Positions 44,695 through 54,013 of a DNA stretch of 64,000 nucleotides are shown piece after piece; the first letter of the stretch is position 1, and each line of letters opens with the position of its first letter. This stretch comes from Alteromonas confluentis (GTDB lineage: Bacteria; Pseudomonadota; Gammaproteobacteria; Enterobacterales; Alteromonadaceae): positions 213,933-277,932 of the forward strand of contig NZ_MDHN01000021.1 in assembly GCF_001757105.1 (NCBI RefSeq), written 5' to 3'. Below the pieces are notes generated by a model that worked only from the letters and a program-made list of their open reading frames with translations, was not told where the DNA came from and did not search any database. The translations under genes and the position numbers were made by a program.

Positions 44695-45057
44695 TTACTT
44701 ACTGGCAGCCAGCTTTGCTACCGCCTCGGTGAGGGCGTCGATCTTCGCAGACAATTCTTCGATGCGCTGATCGGTGTTGTCAACATCGAGGCCAAGCTTT
44801 TTACGCACATCGCTAACACGGTTTTCTACATCGTCGGATGTTTCTTTGAACTTGGTACGGGCATCGTCTTCTAACGATTCACCTTTTTTCACTAAGTCAT
44901 CGAATACTTTCGACGCTTCCGTGCTTAGCTTCTCGTAACGGCCCTGCGCTTCTTCCACGCTTTTACCATAGGCGCCTAAGCCAGCAAGCCAAACTTTACG
45001 GGCAAAATCTTCAGCGTCATTCAGTTTACTTTTGATGGTATCTGATTTGGACATCAC
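44695..45057 (-). CDS. Phasin-family granule-associated protein
   Basis: 120 residues. The ARKVWLAGLGAYGKSVEEAQ segment is the phasin signature of the PhaI/PhaF type (PF05597), followed by a long amphipathic coiled coil. Phasins coat polyhydroxyalkanoate or lipid granules. A second ATG three bases later is equally good. No PHA synthase is in the window; with WS/DGAT nearby, the granule could be neutral lipid (inference). Confidence 0.82.
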   Translation of the reverse strand: MMSKSDTIKSKLNDAEDFARKVWLAGLGAYGKSVEEAQGRYEKLSTEASKVFDDLVKKGESLEDDARTKFKETSDDVENRVSDVRKKLGLDVDNTDQRIEELSAKIDALTEAVAKLAASK

Positions 45058-45141
45058 TCTGTCTCCTTTAATAAGCTATTTAACTACTCGTTAAACTAAG
45101 ACATAAAGTTAGAAATCACATACTAAACTGCAAAAATAAAA

Positions 45142-45165
45142 AAAGAGGCATTCGCCTCTTTCTTT
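45142..45165. terminator. Bidirectional terminator after fadR
   Basis: An 8-bp stem (45142-45149 with 45154-45161) with an ATTC loop is flanked by A-rich and T-rich runs on either side. It lies a few bases after the fadR stop codon and upstream of the phasin gene. Confidence 0.75.
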
Positions 45166-45169
45166 TAAA

Positions 45170-45880
45170 TCAATCAACCAAATCTTTTGGCATGTCTTCG
45201 CGGATCTGCGACCACACCTTGCCAGATGCGATACCGTACTGACGGATAAGATTCGGTACACTCTCATGTTCACCGGATTTTGCCGTTTCTAGTAACTTGC
45301 TGTAAAAGTCTTTCGCCACATCACGGGCAGTTTGGTGTGAGAAGAAGTATCCACCAATACGGGAATACAATCCTCTGAAACCATTCATCATCAGCACGAA
45401 GACTTTATTCCCCGATGCCAACGCTAGATCGTGGTTGAGCTGGTAATCGAAGTGCGCAAAGGCTTTACCGTCTTCTTCCACTTCCAGATAACGAGCAATG
45501 ATTTCTGCCGAGTCTTCAGGGTTGTTCCGAATAGCCATGCGGATGAACACCGCACTTAAGTTAGTGCGTGCTGCTAACAGGTTATCAACCAACTCGGGAA
45601 TACCGTCTTGATCCAGGCGAGCCAGCGTTTCAAGAATATTCAGGCCGCAAGTTTCCCAGAAATTATTTACCTTAGTCGGCTTGCCGTGCTGAATAGTCAG
45701 CCAGCCATCTCTGGCTAAACGTTGTAGTACTTCGCGCAATGTGGTGCGAGTGACGCCAATCAGTTCGGACAGTTCTCGTTCTGCCGGAAGAATCGTTCCC
45801 GGTGGAAAGCGGCCGCTCCAAATTGACTCAACAATGTACTCCTCAGCAAAACCTGCCGGGCTCTGGGCTTTGTATATCAT
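45170..45880 (-). CDS. fadR: Fatty acid metabolism regulator FadR
   Basis: 236 residues. The GntR-type winged helix has [20 protein letters not shown] and [16 protein letters not shown], and the C-terminal all-helical acyl-CoA-binding domain includes [15 protein letters not shown], the family hallmark. FadR represses fad genes and activates fabA/fabB; long-chain acyl-CoA releases it from DNA. Targets with matching sites are found in this window upstream of fadD, fabB, accD and the GMC gene. A weak site-like sequence lies upstream of fadR itself (45912-45928). In E. coli fadR neighbours nhaB; here nhaB lies 8 kb away. Confidence 0.95.
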   Translation of the reverse strand: MIYKAQSPAGFAEEYIVESIWSGRFPPGTILPAERELSELIGVTRTTLREVLQRLARDGWLTIQHGKPTKVNNFWETCGLNILETLARLDQDGIPELVDNLLAARTNLSAVFIRMAIRNNPEDSAEIIARYLEVEEDGKAFAHFDYQLNHDLALASGNKVFVLMMNGFRGLYSRIGGYFFSHQTARDVAKDFYSKLLETAKSGEHESVPNLIRQYGIASGKVWSQIREDMPKDLVD

Positions 45881-45911
45881 CGGTGTCTCGTCTGAATATC
45901 TCTTATTATCG

Positions 45912-45928
45912 AACTGATTGTACCAGAG
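45912..45928. promoter_or_regulatory. Weak FadR-like sequence upstream of fadR
   Basis: AACTGATTGTACCAGAG lies 32-48 bases upstream of fadR and matches 11 of 17 FadR operator positions in reverse. It could mark autoregulation but is weak enough to be chance. Confidence 0.25.
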
Positions 45929-46177
45929 GAATTTTCCTTAAGACAATTATATAGATAGTGATATGCGGTGATTGCTATCTAAATTAGCAATAAGTGCGAG
46001 GCAAGAACACTTGCCAAAGGCACTAATTGACAAAGAAATCATAAACTTGACGCGTTGGCTATCAGAAAAGAAAGTACTTTAGCATATCGAAAAAAACTTA
46101 AGTTGCGCACCAACACCCACTCTAAAAGATCAAAAAACAACCAACCCAGAAGAGCCGTAAGCCCTCTATTCTAGTAT

Positions 46178-46441
46178 TTAATGATTCCTCAACGCATCAA
46201 TAAGCTCATCTTTCGACATGCTCGAACGCCCATCAATATCAATTTCCTGCGCACGCTCATAAAGTTCATCTTTGGTCCACTCTTCGTATTTCTTGGCTTT
46301 ACCGCCCTTCTCAGACGGGTGCTAATTAGGGTTCGCCTGCGCATTTGAAATCCGCGCGGCTTTTTCCTTGCTGTAGCCTTTGTCTCTTAGTGCTTCGTAA
46401 CGATCATCGTTTTTAATCTGATTTCCATGGTCAGTGGACAT
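46178..46441 (-). pseudogene. Rho-N-domain small protein gene with in-frame amber codon
   Basis: An 88-codon frame runs from an ATG at 46441 (GAGGAG upstream) to TAA at 46178, interrupted only by TAG at codon 40 (46322-46324). Before it: MSTDHGNQIKNDDRYEALRD, KGYSKEKAARISN. After it: KYEEWTKDELYERAQEI and GRSSMSKDELIDALRNH, a Rho termination factor N-terminal (SAP-like) domain. Both halves belong together in related proteins, so this is one gene with a nonsense mutation, or a read-through gene. Only the first half would be made by normal translation. Confidence 0.75.
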
Positions 46442-46599
46442 TACCGTCTCCTCAAACTTGAACTAAAAAACCTTGAATTCAAATTTGTTACGCAAGATAA
46501 GCAGCTAAAGATTAGATAAATTAGAGGGGATTTATGACCTGCTCAAAGTACTTGAGCAGGCAAAATGCAGGAAGAACGAATTGAAAATTTGAGGGTATC

Positions 46600-47130
46600 T
46601 TACTTTCCGCTAGCAACCCGGTTGGCGTCGAAAATTTCAATCCAATAACCATCGGGATCTTTAATGAAAGCAATATTGTTCATTTTGCCGTCGGCTAAAC
46701 GCTTCTGAAATGCCACACCGAGTTCTTCGAAACGAGCACATGCGCCTTCGAGATCGGGGACATGAAAACCGATATGGCCGAAGCCCCGAGGTTCAGTGTT
46801 TCCATTGTGGTACGTTTTATTCTCTGCGGTATCGCCCCAGTTGTGGGTGAGCTCTAACATGGCAGGACGTCCAAAGGTTTGCGCCGTGCGCTCAGCTTCA
46901 TCGCTGCTGATATCAGAAAAGTCTTCTCCGTGCGTCAAAAAATACAAACTGAACGCCATGTCTGGAAAATCCAACTTTTTCAATAACGTCATGCCCATCA
47001 CCCGAGTGTAAAAGTCCAGTGACCGTTCGGGATCAGCAATACGCAGCATGGTTTGGTTAAATACGAAGCCGTTCGTTGCCGGATCTTTGTGTTCACATAA
47101 ACCGTCTGCTTTTTCGAAATGGCGAGTCAT
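46600..47130 (-). CDS. gloA: Lactoylglutathione lyase (glyoxalase I)
   Basis: Converts the methylglyoxal-glutathione hemithioacetal to S-lactoylglutathione. The vicinal-oxygen-chelate fold is clear: [20 protein letters not shown] with [14 protein letters not shown], the metal residues in ELTHNWG and [12 protein letters not shown], and the last ligand in GYWIEIFD. At 176 residues it is the longer form with extra loops, usually Zn-dependent, rather than the short Ni-type of E. coli. Confidence 0.95.
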   Translation of the reverse strand: MTRHFEKADGLCEHKDPATNGFVFNQTMLRIADPERSLDFYTRVMGMTLLKKLDFPDMAFSLYFLTHGEDFSDISSDEAERTAQTFGRPAMLELTHNWGDTAENKTYHNGNTEPRGFGHIGFHVPDLEGACARFEELGVAFQKRLADGKMNNIAFIKDPDGYWIEIFDANRVASGK

Positions 47131-47201
47131 TCATTTACCTTTGTAATAACGAGTTGAATTAATCGAATTGGGGGCAAAATATGCCAACGCAACCTTTTTA
47201 C

Positions 47202-47759
47202 TTACTGCGCTTTATTTGTTGCCGGATAAGGCTCGAGAAGCTCACGGACTAAATCTGACAGTGCACGCTGTACACTAATATTGTCGCTGGCATCCAGTTC
47301 TGCACTACCGGCCGCACTATAAATAAAGCTGCCATTTTTTATGACATCAATCTGCAAGTTTTGATATTCAGAGACCTGCTCACCCACAGGCACACTGAAG
47401 ATACTCCCTAGCGAAATACCGGTGGTACGGCCAAATACGCCGGTGCCCAATCCCAAGCTTACCGATTTACCATCTTGCTTTCGCGCTGTTGTCGGCAAAA
47501 ATGCGACTTCTATGTCGGCATCAGCCTGAGCAACTGGGCTTAAACCTTTACCCCGCATGATGGAAGTAATGGCGGATTCGAGTTGATTTTCAAGAGTGAC
47601 GTTAACGGAATTCAACGGAGGCTTCACATAGAAGGTTTTAATAGCAGCAAAGTTTTGTTGCTCATCCATATTAATTTGGGGCTTATTAGAGGCACAGCCT
47701 GATAACAACATGAGAGACATAACGGCGAACAGAAAAAATCGCACCGGCGCTGAAGACAT
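47202..47759 (-). CDS. DUF4136 family lipoprotein
   Basis: 185 residues from the ATG at 47759, which has GGAAG five bases upstream; an earlier in-frame start is less likely. Signal peptide with lipobox LLSGC, then a DUF4136-type domain (FAAIKTFYVKPP, ADADIEVAFLPTT, YQNLQIDVI). Envelope lipoprotein of unknown function. Confidence 0.8.
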   Translation of the reverse strand: MSSAPVRFFLFAVMSLMLLSGCASNKPQINMDEQQNFAAIKTFYVKPPLNSVNVTLENQLESAITSIMRGKGLSPVAQADADIEVAFLPTTARKQDGKSVSLGLGTGVFGRTTGISLGSIFSVPVGEQVSEYQNLQIDVIKNGSFIYSAAGSAELDASDNISVQRALSDLVRELLEPYPATNKAQ

Positions 47760-47828
47760 AATCGCTTCCACCACTTAAAAGTATTGATGATATGAGTTAA
47801 ACGAAGTGAGACAGGAAAAAGGATCGCT

Positions 47829-49241
47829 TTAGTTCACTGCTGTTTGAAAACGCATTTCCACTCGCAACCCACCCTTGTCGGCTCGGCGGAACAAGAGTTT
47901 ACCGCTGTTCAGTCTCACTGCCTCTGCAGTAATGGCCAAACCGAGTCCAAGACCACCAGTCTCGCTGCTTCTCGCACTATCTGTTCGATAGAATGCGTCG
48001 GTAAGTCGCGCTAAATCAGATTCTTCCACTCCGGGGCCGTCATCATCGATCACAATGATGACTTCGTTATTCTCAAGAGCACAACGTAATGATACCGATG
48101 ATGCTGCATATTTGAACGCATTGCGCACCACATTCTCAATCGCGGTGATAAACGGCTCTTCATACACGGTAAGAGTGGCATCACATAACGTATGCTGCCA
48201 CTGCATGTCCAGCCCTTCGGCTTCAAATGCCGCGTCTTCACAGAGCGCATCGAGCAACGAGGAAACACTCAAGGTTACCATGCCCTGCTGAATCGCCCTC
48301 GCCTCCATGGTGGTTAGGTCGGATAGCCGTTGAATATGTAAATTAAGTAGTTCATTTTCCCGCTCAGCACGCTCTAGCAAAGAGAATAATGCCGGATCTT
48401 CACATTTGCGGCGTACCAACGCTAAGGTCATTTGCAGTCGGGTTAACGGCGTTCTAAGCTCATGTGAAATATCGGCACTCTGACGTTTTTGATTTTGAAT
48501 AAGAGCAGCAATTTTCGCTGTCATTTCATTAAACTGGGCAAAAAGCCGGGTGAAAGGCGCAGAAGATGCGTACTCACTGTCTTTACTGCTGGCAATATCG
48601 AACTCAATACGATGAGACAAGCCGCCATTTCCCACGGTTGAGAAGGCTGTGCCTAGCCGGTTTAACGGGCGAGCGATTGAGCGCACCAATAGCCAACTCA
48701 TTACAGAAGTCACAAGTACAAAGATTGACGCCATTAACCACCAAGGCATTGCCTGAAAAATGTCTTCTGGGCGTGGCCGCTCAGGACGCCATAAGATGAG
48801 CTTCCAATCGGGGCGAGAACTCAGTGTCGCGGGCCCAATCATGCGTGTCCATTCCATGTTGATGTCGCGTGGATGTTCACCGCGGGCAAATAACCAGAAA
48901 CGTCGGCTATCAAAACGGCTCTTTAACGAATCTCTTACTGGCGCACTGCTGGCAACGATCTCAAGCTCTTCATTAATGATAAACCATTGGAATGGCATTC
49001 TTTCATCCAGATCTCGATAACGTGAGCGGATTGCCCGGCGGTTATCCCCTGTTTCTGCAACCACAGCATTCATTTTTTTAGCAAAATTTTCCAGCAGGTG
49101 GTTTTCACGGGAAGTGAGATGAGAGTTATCTGAAAGCTCCTGCATGATGTAGGCAGGGATGGCAATAGAAAGTAAGCAAACCAGAATAGTCAGCCAAAAC
49201 CAACTCAACACCTTGAGATTAAAATTACGAATGGAGCGCAT
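47829..49241 (-). CDS. Sensor histidine kinase, CpxA-like
   Basis: 470 residues from the ATG at 49241, the first start not overlapping the response regulator. Two membrane segments (LSWFWLTILVCLLSIAIPAY and MPWWLMASIFVLVTSVMSWL) bracket a periplasmic sensor, followed by HAMP, the phospho-acceptor His in SADISHELRTPLTRLQ, and the ATPase boxes (DDDGPGV, GGLGLGLAI). It follows its response regulator by one base. The divergent CpxP/Spy-like gene makes this a CpxRA-type envelope stress system. Confidence 0.9.
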   Translation of the reverse strand: MRSIRNFNLKVLSWFWLTILVCLLSIAIPAYIMQELSDNSHLTSRENHLLENFAKKMNAVVAETGDNRRAIRSRYRDLDERMPFQWFIINEELEIVASSAPVRDSLKSRFDSRRFWLFARGEHPRDINMEWTRMIGPATLSSRPDWKLILWRPERPRPEDIFQAMPWWLMASIFVLVTSVMSWLLVRSIARPLNRLGTAFSTVGNGGLSHRIEFDIASSKDSEYASSAPFTRLFAQFNEMTAKIAALIQNQKRQSADISHELRTPLTRLQMTLALVRRKCEDPALFSLLERAERENELLNLHIQRLSDLTTMEARAIQQGMVTLSVSSLLDALCEDAAFEAEGLDMQWQHTLCDATLTVYEEPFITAIENVVRNAFKYAASSVSLRCALENNEVIIVIDDDGPGVEESDLARLTDAFYRTDSARSSETGGLGLGLAITAEAVRLNSGKLLFRRADKGGLRVEMRFQTAVN

Positions 49242-49242
49242 A

Positions 49243-49944
49243 TCAGACGAAAATTCCGTAACCACGGCCGCGTTGGCTCTTTATATCCACCGAGGAGTTC
49301 ACTGCATTGAGCTTTTTGCGCAGGTTACTGATGTGCGTATCGATACTGCGATCAAACGCTTGCAGCCTGCGGCCAAGACAAGTTTCTGATAACACATCTT
49401 TGCTGATAAGTTCGCCGGCCTTGCTTCCTAAATACTTAAGTAAGGCGTATTCGCTGCCTGTTAGCTCCATCTCGCTACCATGACAACTGACTGACATTTT
49501 TTGTGTATCAATTTCAATGTCACCGACTTGAAGTAACATTTTTTTGTTTTCGCGCGCAGCATCTGAGGATGATGATGGCTTATCGCCGGTCCGTCGAATA
49601 ATGGCCCGAATTCTTGCCAACAGTTCACGGTCGTTGAACGGTTTTGCCAGATAATCATCTGCCCCCAACTCCAGGCCAAGTACTTTATCTAAGTCATCCC
49701 CTCTTGCCGTGAGCATAAGAACCGGCAACTCACTTTGCTGGCGAATGCCTTTGAGCACATCCAGTCCATTCATTTTCGGCAGCATTACATCTAACAGCAC
49801 CAAGTCGATGTCGGTTTGGGTAAGCGCGGCCTGCAAACCAGCTTCACCATCGGCACAATGGACAACATCGTAACCAGACATACTGAGAAACTCAGTAAGT
49901 AATTCAGCAAGACCTTTATCATCTTCAATTAATAGAATGCTCAT
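49243..49944 (-). CDS. Response regulator, CpxR/OmpR family
   Basis: 233 residues. Receiver domain with the acidic pair in LLIEDDKGLAELL and phospho-acceptor Asp in VLLDVMLPKMNGLD, and a C-terminal winged helix of OmpR type (LTGSEYALLKYLGSKAGELI, RSIDTHISNLRKKL). It is divergent from the CpxP-like gene, the expected target. I saw no clear CpxR box pair in the 150-base divergent region. Confidence 0.92.
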   Translation of the reverse strand: MSILLIEDDKGLAELLTEFLSMSGYDVVHCADGEAGLQAALTQTDIDLVLLDVMLPKMNGLDVLKGIRQQSELPVLMLTARGDDLDKVLGLELGADDYLAKPFNDRELLARIRAIIRRTGDKPSSSSDAARENKKMLLQVGDIEIDTQKMSVSCHGSEMELTGSEYALLKYLGSKAGELISKDVLSETCLGRRLQAFDRSIDTHISNLRKKLNAVNSSVDIKSQRGRGYGIFV

Positions 49945-50095
49945 TGGCGCCCTGTTTTTACTCTAACATGGGTAATAATGCCTGACTTTTCATATGTTCA
50001 CACCAGATTTGCACTTCTTAACGTTTCGTGACATTCAGCGCGCTAGTATGAAGCTGTCCTCAATAAGAGGCTGAACAAATTTCCAGGAGAACATT

Positions 50096-50518
50096 ATGAA
50101 ACGTTCACTTAAAAAGATTGGTCTGGTCAGCATCGCAGCAGTGTTCATGGGCGCAAGCATCAATGGGCTGGCGCTGGCTGCAAATAGTGACGACGACAAA
50201 GCGGATCGTATGGAACAAACCGTGCCGCCGATGATGCACAAAATGATGAAAGACATTGAGCTAACCGACGCGCAAAAGCAAAAACTTGAGACACTTAAAG
50301 AGAAGCAAAAGGCGCTACGCGACGAATTCTGGACGGTATTCACTGACGAACAGAAAACGGCCATGTTACAAAAAATGATGTCTCGTGAACAAAGAGATAT
50401 GCGCGGCGGTCCACGTGGTGAAGGTCGTCATGACAAAGGCCCACGCGATAAGGGCGAGCGTAAGCGTTGGCGTGATGCGGCGCCAGAAGACACGCCAAAA
50501 ACAGATGCAGAGCAGTAA
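50096..50518 (+). CDS. CpxP/Spy-like periplasmic protein
   Basis: 140 residues: signal peptide (LVSIAAVFMGASINGLALAA), then helical region with an LTxxQ motif (ELTDAQKQKLETLKEKQ) as in CpxP and Spy, and a Gly/Arg/Lys-rich tail (GGPRGEGRHDKGPRDKGERK). Ribosome binding site AGGAG is good. CpxP keeps the kinase off until misfolded proteins titrate it. The basic tail is not typical of E. coli CpxP. Confidence 0.82.
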   Translation: MKRSLKKIGLVSIAAVFMGASINGLALAANSDDDKADRMEQTVPPMMHKMMKDIELTDAQKQKLETLKEKQKALRDEFWTVFTDEQKTAMLQKMMSREQRDMRGGPRGEGRHDKGPRDKGERKRWRDAAPEDTPKTDAEQ

Positions 50519-50551
50519 GCTCAGCCCTCATTAAAAGTGAGATGAAACTAG

Positions 50552-50580
50552 CGGGTCACCTTGGGTGGCCCGTTTTCGTT
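50552..50580 (+). terminator. Terminator after CpxP-like gene
   Basis: A 9-bp stem (50552-50560 with 50564-50572, one G-T pair) with a 3-base loop is followed by TTTTCGTTT. Confidence 0.75.
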
Positions 50581-50677
50581 TGTAAACAGCATTTTAAGTT
50601 TCTTCATGCCAGTACTGGAAATCTTCAACTGAAACACCATATCCCTGTTTGATTACAATTACACCAAGGGAGCTGAA

Positions 50678-51127
50678 ATGGAAATCAGTTTACGGGAAGT
50701 AACGCTGGACAATTGGGTCGATGTGATTGAACTGGAAATCTCCAAAGAGCAGGAAGCCTATGTGGCGCTCAATGCAGAGTCGATTGCCGAATCAAGTTTC
50801 TACGATCATTATGTAAATCGCGCCATTTATCGGGGCGAAGAAGTTGTTGGATTCCTGCAATATTATCAGGAGTTGGAAGAAGGCTTGCCGGATGAGTTTT
50901 ATATCGCTCAGTTTATGGTAGACCTAAAACTTCAGGGTCAAGGCATTGGTAAAAAAGCCACAGAACTGGCTATTAAGGAAATCAGTGCTATTCCGGAATG
51001 TAAAATTATCTCAATCCTCTACATGCCGGGCCATCATGTAATGAGAAATTTCTACGCCGATTTCGGCTTTGTGGTCACCCGGGAAGATGAGGAAGATGGC
51101 GTTGAGATGCAACTGAGAGTCAGATAA
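50678..51127 (+). CDS. GNAT-family N-acetyltransferase
   Basis: 149 residues. The acetyl-CoA loop LQGQGIGKKATELAI and the closing GNAT strands (FYADFGFVVTREDE) are clear. N-terminus MEISLREVTLDNWVDVIELE resembles the BltD/spermidine acetyltransferase group, so a polyamine or amino-group substrate is possible but unproven. Good ribosome binding site. Confidence 0.85.
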   Translation: MEISLREVTLDNWVDVIELEISKEQEAYVALNAESIAESSFYDHYVNRAIYRGEEVVGFLQYYQELEEGLPDEFYIAQFMVDLKLQGQGIGKKATELAIKEISAIPECKIISILYMPGHHVMRNFYADFGFVVTREDEEDGVEMQLRVR

Positions 51128-51288
51128 ACACAGTGTTTGTGCTTCTAGTTCCAACTAAATTCAACCGTCAACGCTAACAGAGTAATTCGATTTACGTTGT
51201 AATTCGGGAAAATAACAAACCCTCGCACTGTATTTTTTTTGTTCTACACTAAAAAGAATTCTCCTTCTATAACCGGACAATTCTGAAA

Positions 51289-53478
51289 ATGGATTTGGCA
51301 CCTATCGATATCCTTTGGGTTCTTATTTCTGCTGGACTAGTGATGTTTATGCAAGCAGGTTTCACCATGTTGGAATCAGGCTTTGTACGAGCAAAAAACA
51401 GTTACAACGTCGCAATAAAAAATGTCAGTGATTTCATCGTAGCGGTCATTGCCTTCTGGAGCGTGGGTTATGCTCTCATGTTCGGCAGCGACGGGGGGAA
51501 ATTTGTGGCGTTTTCCGGTTTTATGGGCAGCGAAGTCACCACCCCTTCCACGATTGCGTTTTTTATTTTCCAGGCTACTTTCGCCGGAACGGCCGCCACC
51601 ATCGTTGCCGGCGCGGTAGCAGAGCGAGCGAAATTCAATGCCTATCTTATTGTTACCATTGTGATAAGTGCCATTATTTACCCAGTGTCTGGTCACTGGG
51701 CTTGGGGCAGTATTGCCGGTGCTGAGCATGTTGGCTGGTTGGAAGCCCGTGGCTTTGTTGATTTCGCTGGTTCTACTGTTGTGCATTCAGTAGGCGCATG
51801 GGTAGCCCTGGCAGGTGTTATTGTACTTGGAGCACGAAAAGGCCGGTTCAACGAGAAAAAAGAACCGCAACCTATTGCCGGACACAATTTGCTTCTTTCC
51901 ACCTTAGGTGTCTTTATTTTGTTTTTTGGCTGGTTCGGTTTCAATGGCGGCAGTCAATTAGCAGCCGACGATGCTGTTCCTGGTATTATTCTCAATACAA
52001 TGCTCTCTGCTGCCGGCGGTGGCCTTGCTTGTATTGTGATGGCGGCGGCCTTGGGTAAGGGTAAAATTGCCGTCGAGAAAACACTAAATGGGGTATTAGG
52101 AGGCCTGGTTAGCATAACCGCTGGCTGCGCGCTTATCTCACCAAATTATGCACTAATTGTGGGTGCGCTAGGTGGCATCATCGTATATTTCGCTGAAGAC
52201 TGGCTCATCTATCAATTTAAGCTCGATGATCCTGTCGGAGCCATTGCAGTTCATGGATTTGGTGGCGTATGGGGCACACTGGCACTCGCATTCTTCGCCG
52301 ATCCCTCAGTTTTGCCTGCAGGCAGCACCCTCTCTCAAGCTGCAACGCAAGTCACCGGTATTGTCGCTTATTTTGTCTGGGCTTTCGGACTCGGATACCT
52401 GGTATTTTTCATTCTTAACAAACTTCATGATTTGCGTGTTTCAGGTGGTGATGAAGATTTAGGTCTGAATGTGGTAGAACATGGCGCCCGCACCGTGTGG
52501 CTAGACACAATGCAAACCATGGACAAAATTGTAAAAGAAAAGGATTTATCACTTCGTGCCCCAGTAGAATACGGCACTGAAGCCGGAGAAACCGCGCTGG
52601 CATTTAATCAGTTACTCGGCGATTTTGAACAAAGTATTCGCATGATGTCTGCCACGGCCAGTGACATTCTCAGTCATGTTGAAAAGGTAAAACCTGAAGT
52701 CGATCATGCGGAAACGACCAGTTCGGAACAAAAACACAGTACGACTTCTGTGAGTGCTATGACCAGCAGTATCCTGGAAAAAGCCAATCAAATTCATGAA
52801 CTTGTCAATCAGGGGGTAGCAAACACCCGTAACAGTCATCAGCAAGCCTCTTCAAATATTACGCGAATTCAATCATTTATCGATGAGTTTCATACCCTAC
52901 ACAACGAACTAATGGCATCTAGCAAGAGTGCACAAGCCTTGTCAGAACATATTGTATCAATCGGTAGCGTGGTTGAATTGATCCAATCAATTGCTGAGCA
53001 AACGAATCTGTTGGCGTTGAATGCAGCCATAGAATCCGCCCGTGCGGGCGAAAATGGCCGGGGGTTTGCGGTCGTTTCCGATGAAGTGCGAGAGTTGGCA
53101 ATGAAAACCCACGACGCGACTGAAAAAATTCAAATGGAAATTGAACAACTTCAACGAGAAAGTTTGAATAATGCACAACAATTGTCCAGTTGCGCAGCCA
53201 TTGCCACCCGCTCATCAGATGATGCTAGCACCATGATTCACTCTTTTCGCCAGCTGGCGGAAGACATTGATGCGATAACCTTACTCAACCAAAAAATTGT
53301 TGAATCGACGCATTCGCAATTGGCATCAGTTGAAAATGCTGAGCAATTATTACGCTCTATTTCAAACGGTAGTGATGAGAACCACCATCATTGCCTGGCG
53401 ATTAAACAGGAAGCAGAGGCGCTATCAAGGGCTGCGGTAACTTTTGGTAAGGTATCTGGCCAATATCGCTTTGCCTAA
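51289..53478 (+). CDS. Ammonium transporter fused to HAMP-like and chemoreceptor signalling domains
   Basis: 729 residues. Residues 1 to about 395 are an Amt/AmtB/Rh channel with 11 membrane helices. Pore residues are intact: Asp158 and the twin-His pair His166 (STVVHS) and His322 (AVHGFGG), plus [11 protein letters not shown] and FGWFGFNGG. After the last helix a HAMP-like element follows ([15 protein letters not shown] then AFNQLL, about 405-450). Residues about 455-729 are a methyl-accepting chemotaxis domain with the conserved tip [20 protein letters not shown] near residues 568-588, the CheA/CheW-contact region. No glnK gene is nearby. A solitary gene with its own upstream region; ribosome binding site is weak. 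Transport and taxis are both inferred. Confidence 0.93.
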   Translation: MDLAPIDILWVLISAGLVMFMQAGFTMLESGFVRAKNSYNVAIKNVSDFIVAVIAFWSVGYALMFGSDGGKFVAFSGFMGSEVTTPSTIAFFIFQATFAGTAATIVAGAVAERAKFNAYLIVTIVISAIIYPVSGHWAWGSIAGAEHVGWLEARGFVDFAGSTVVHSVGAWVALAGVIVLGARKGRFNEKKEPQPIAGHNLLLSTLGVFILFFGWFGFNGGSQLAADDAVPGIILNTMLSAAGGGLACIVMAAALGKGKIAVEKTLNGVLGGLVSITAGCALISPNYALIVGALGGIIVYFAEDWLIYQFKLDDPVGAIAVHGFGGVWGTLALAFFADPSVLPAGSTLSQAATQVTGIVAYFVWAFGLGYLVFFILNKLHDLRVSGGDEDLGLNVVEHGARTVWLDTMQTMDKIVKEKDLSLRAPVEYGTEAGETALAFNQLLGDFEQSIRMMSATASDILSHVEKVKPEVDHAETTSSEQKHSTTSVSAMTSSILEKANQIHELVNQGVANTRNSHQQASSNITRIQSFIDEFHTLHNELMASSKSAQALSEHIVSIGSVVELIQSIAEQTNLLALNAAIESARAGENGRGFAVVSDEVRELAMKTHDATEKIQMEIEQLQRESLNNAQQLSSCAAIATRSSDDASTMIHSFRQLAEDIDAITLLNQKIVESTHSQLASVENAEQLLRSISNGSDENHHHCLAIKQEAEALSRAAVTFGKVSGQYRFA

Positions 53479-54013
53479 CATCGACATGACTAACACCTCA
53501 TACAAATGTTCACAAAATTAGCGCGGACAACATAATCCGCAACATTAAGTTAAGTGTCGATATTAGCTGCACGCTTGTAACGCACCCCGTTACAAAAAGT
53601 GAGAGCTGGCGGGGTCTGCGCCCGTTTTACGGCTACATTTTCGCCAGTAAATGAATTGTTATTAAAGTTATCCGAATTTCTTTTTAATTTTACATATCTA
53701 GCAGTCTGCCTGTTCGTTAACCAATTGGCTTTTATTAATTTTTTTGTAACTTATTGATGTTTAAATAATCTTACGATTACTAGGTGCATTTTGGTCAACC
53801 CACCACTTTCTCTGCTGCACCGCAGCATGCCGACATCGATATCTGGCCCGACTTTCTCAGGGTCAAAATTTGATGTAGAGTCAGATGTCAGATAAGGCAT
53901 TGGTCACAAAAAACCACTAAAAACCATAACTTGTCTTTTAAAACGGCTACACTGAATAATTATCAATATAGGGCCAGGCACACCGCCAACTTGTTGTTAA
54001 AGGAAAATTAACT
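53479..54013. other. Long intergenic region upstream of nhaB
   Basis: 535 bases with no supported gene. The first third contains strong hairpins (next entry). The remainder is AT-rich and should hold the nhaB promoter; the nhaB ribosome binding site AAAGGA is at its right edge. No riboswitch class was recognised. Confidence 0.5.
53575..53647 (+). ncRNA. Possible structured leader or small RNA upstream of nhaB
   Basis: Two stacked hairpins: an 8-bp stem with a 5-base loop (53575-53582 with 53588-53595), and an outer CTGGCG/CGCCAG pairing (53606-53611 with 53642-53647) enclosing a GGGT/GCCC hairpin. It could be an mRNA leader of nhaB or a 3' end of the upstream gene. It matches no family I know; purely structural evidence. 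Confidence 0.3.

Noticed and set aside
49945..50095. CpxR binding box between the response regulator and CpxP-like gene
   Set aside because: Only one GTAAA-like half-site was seen; no paired repeat at the right spacing.
51128..51288. Sigma-54 promoter upstream of the Amt-chemoreceptor gene, as expected for nitrogen control
   Set aside because: No GG-N10-GC element with suitable flanks found.
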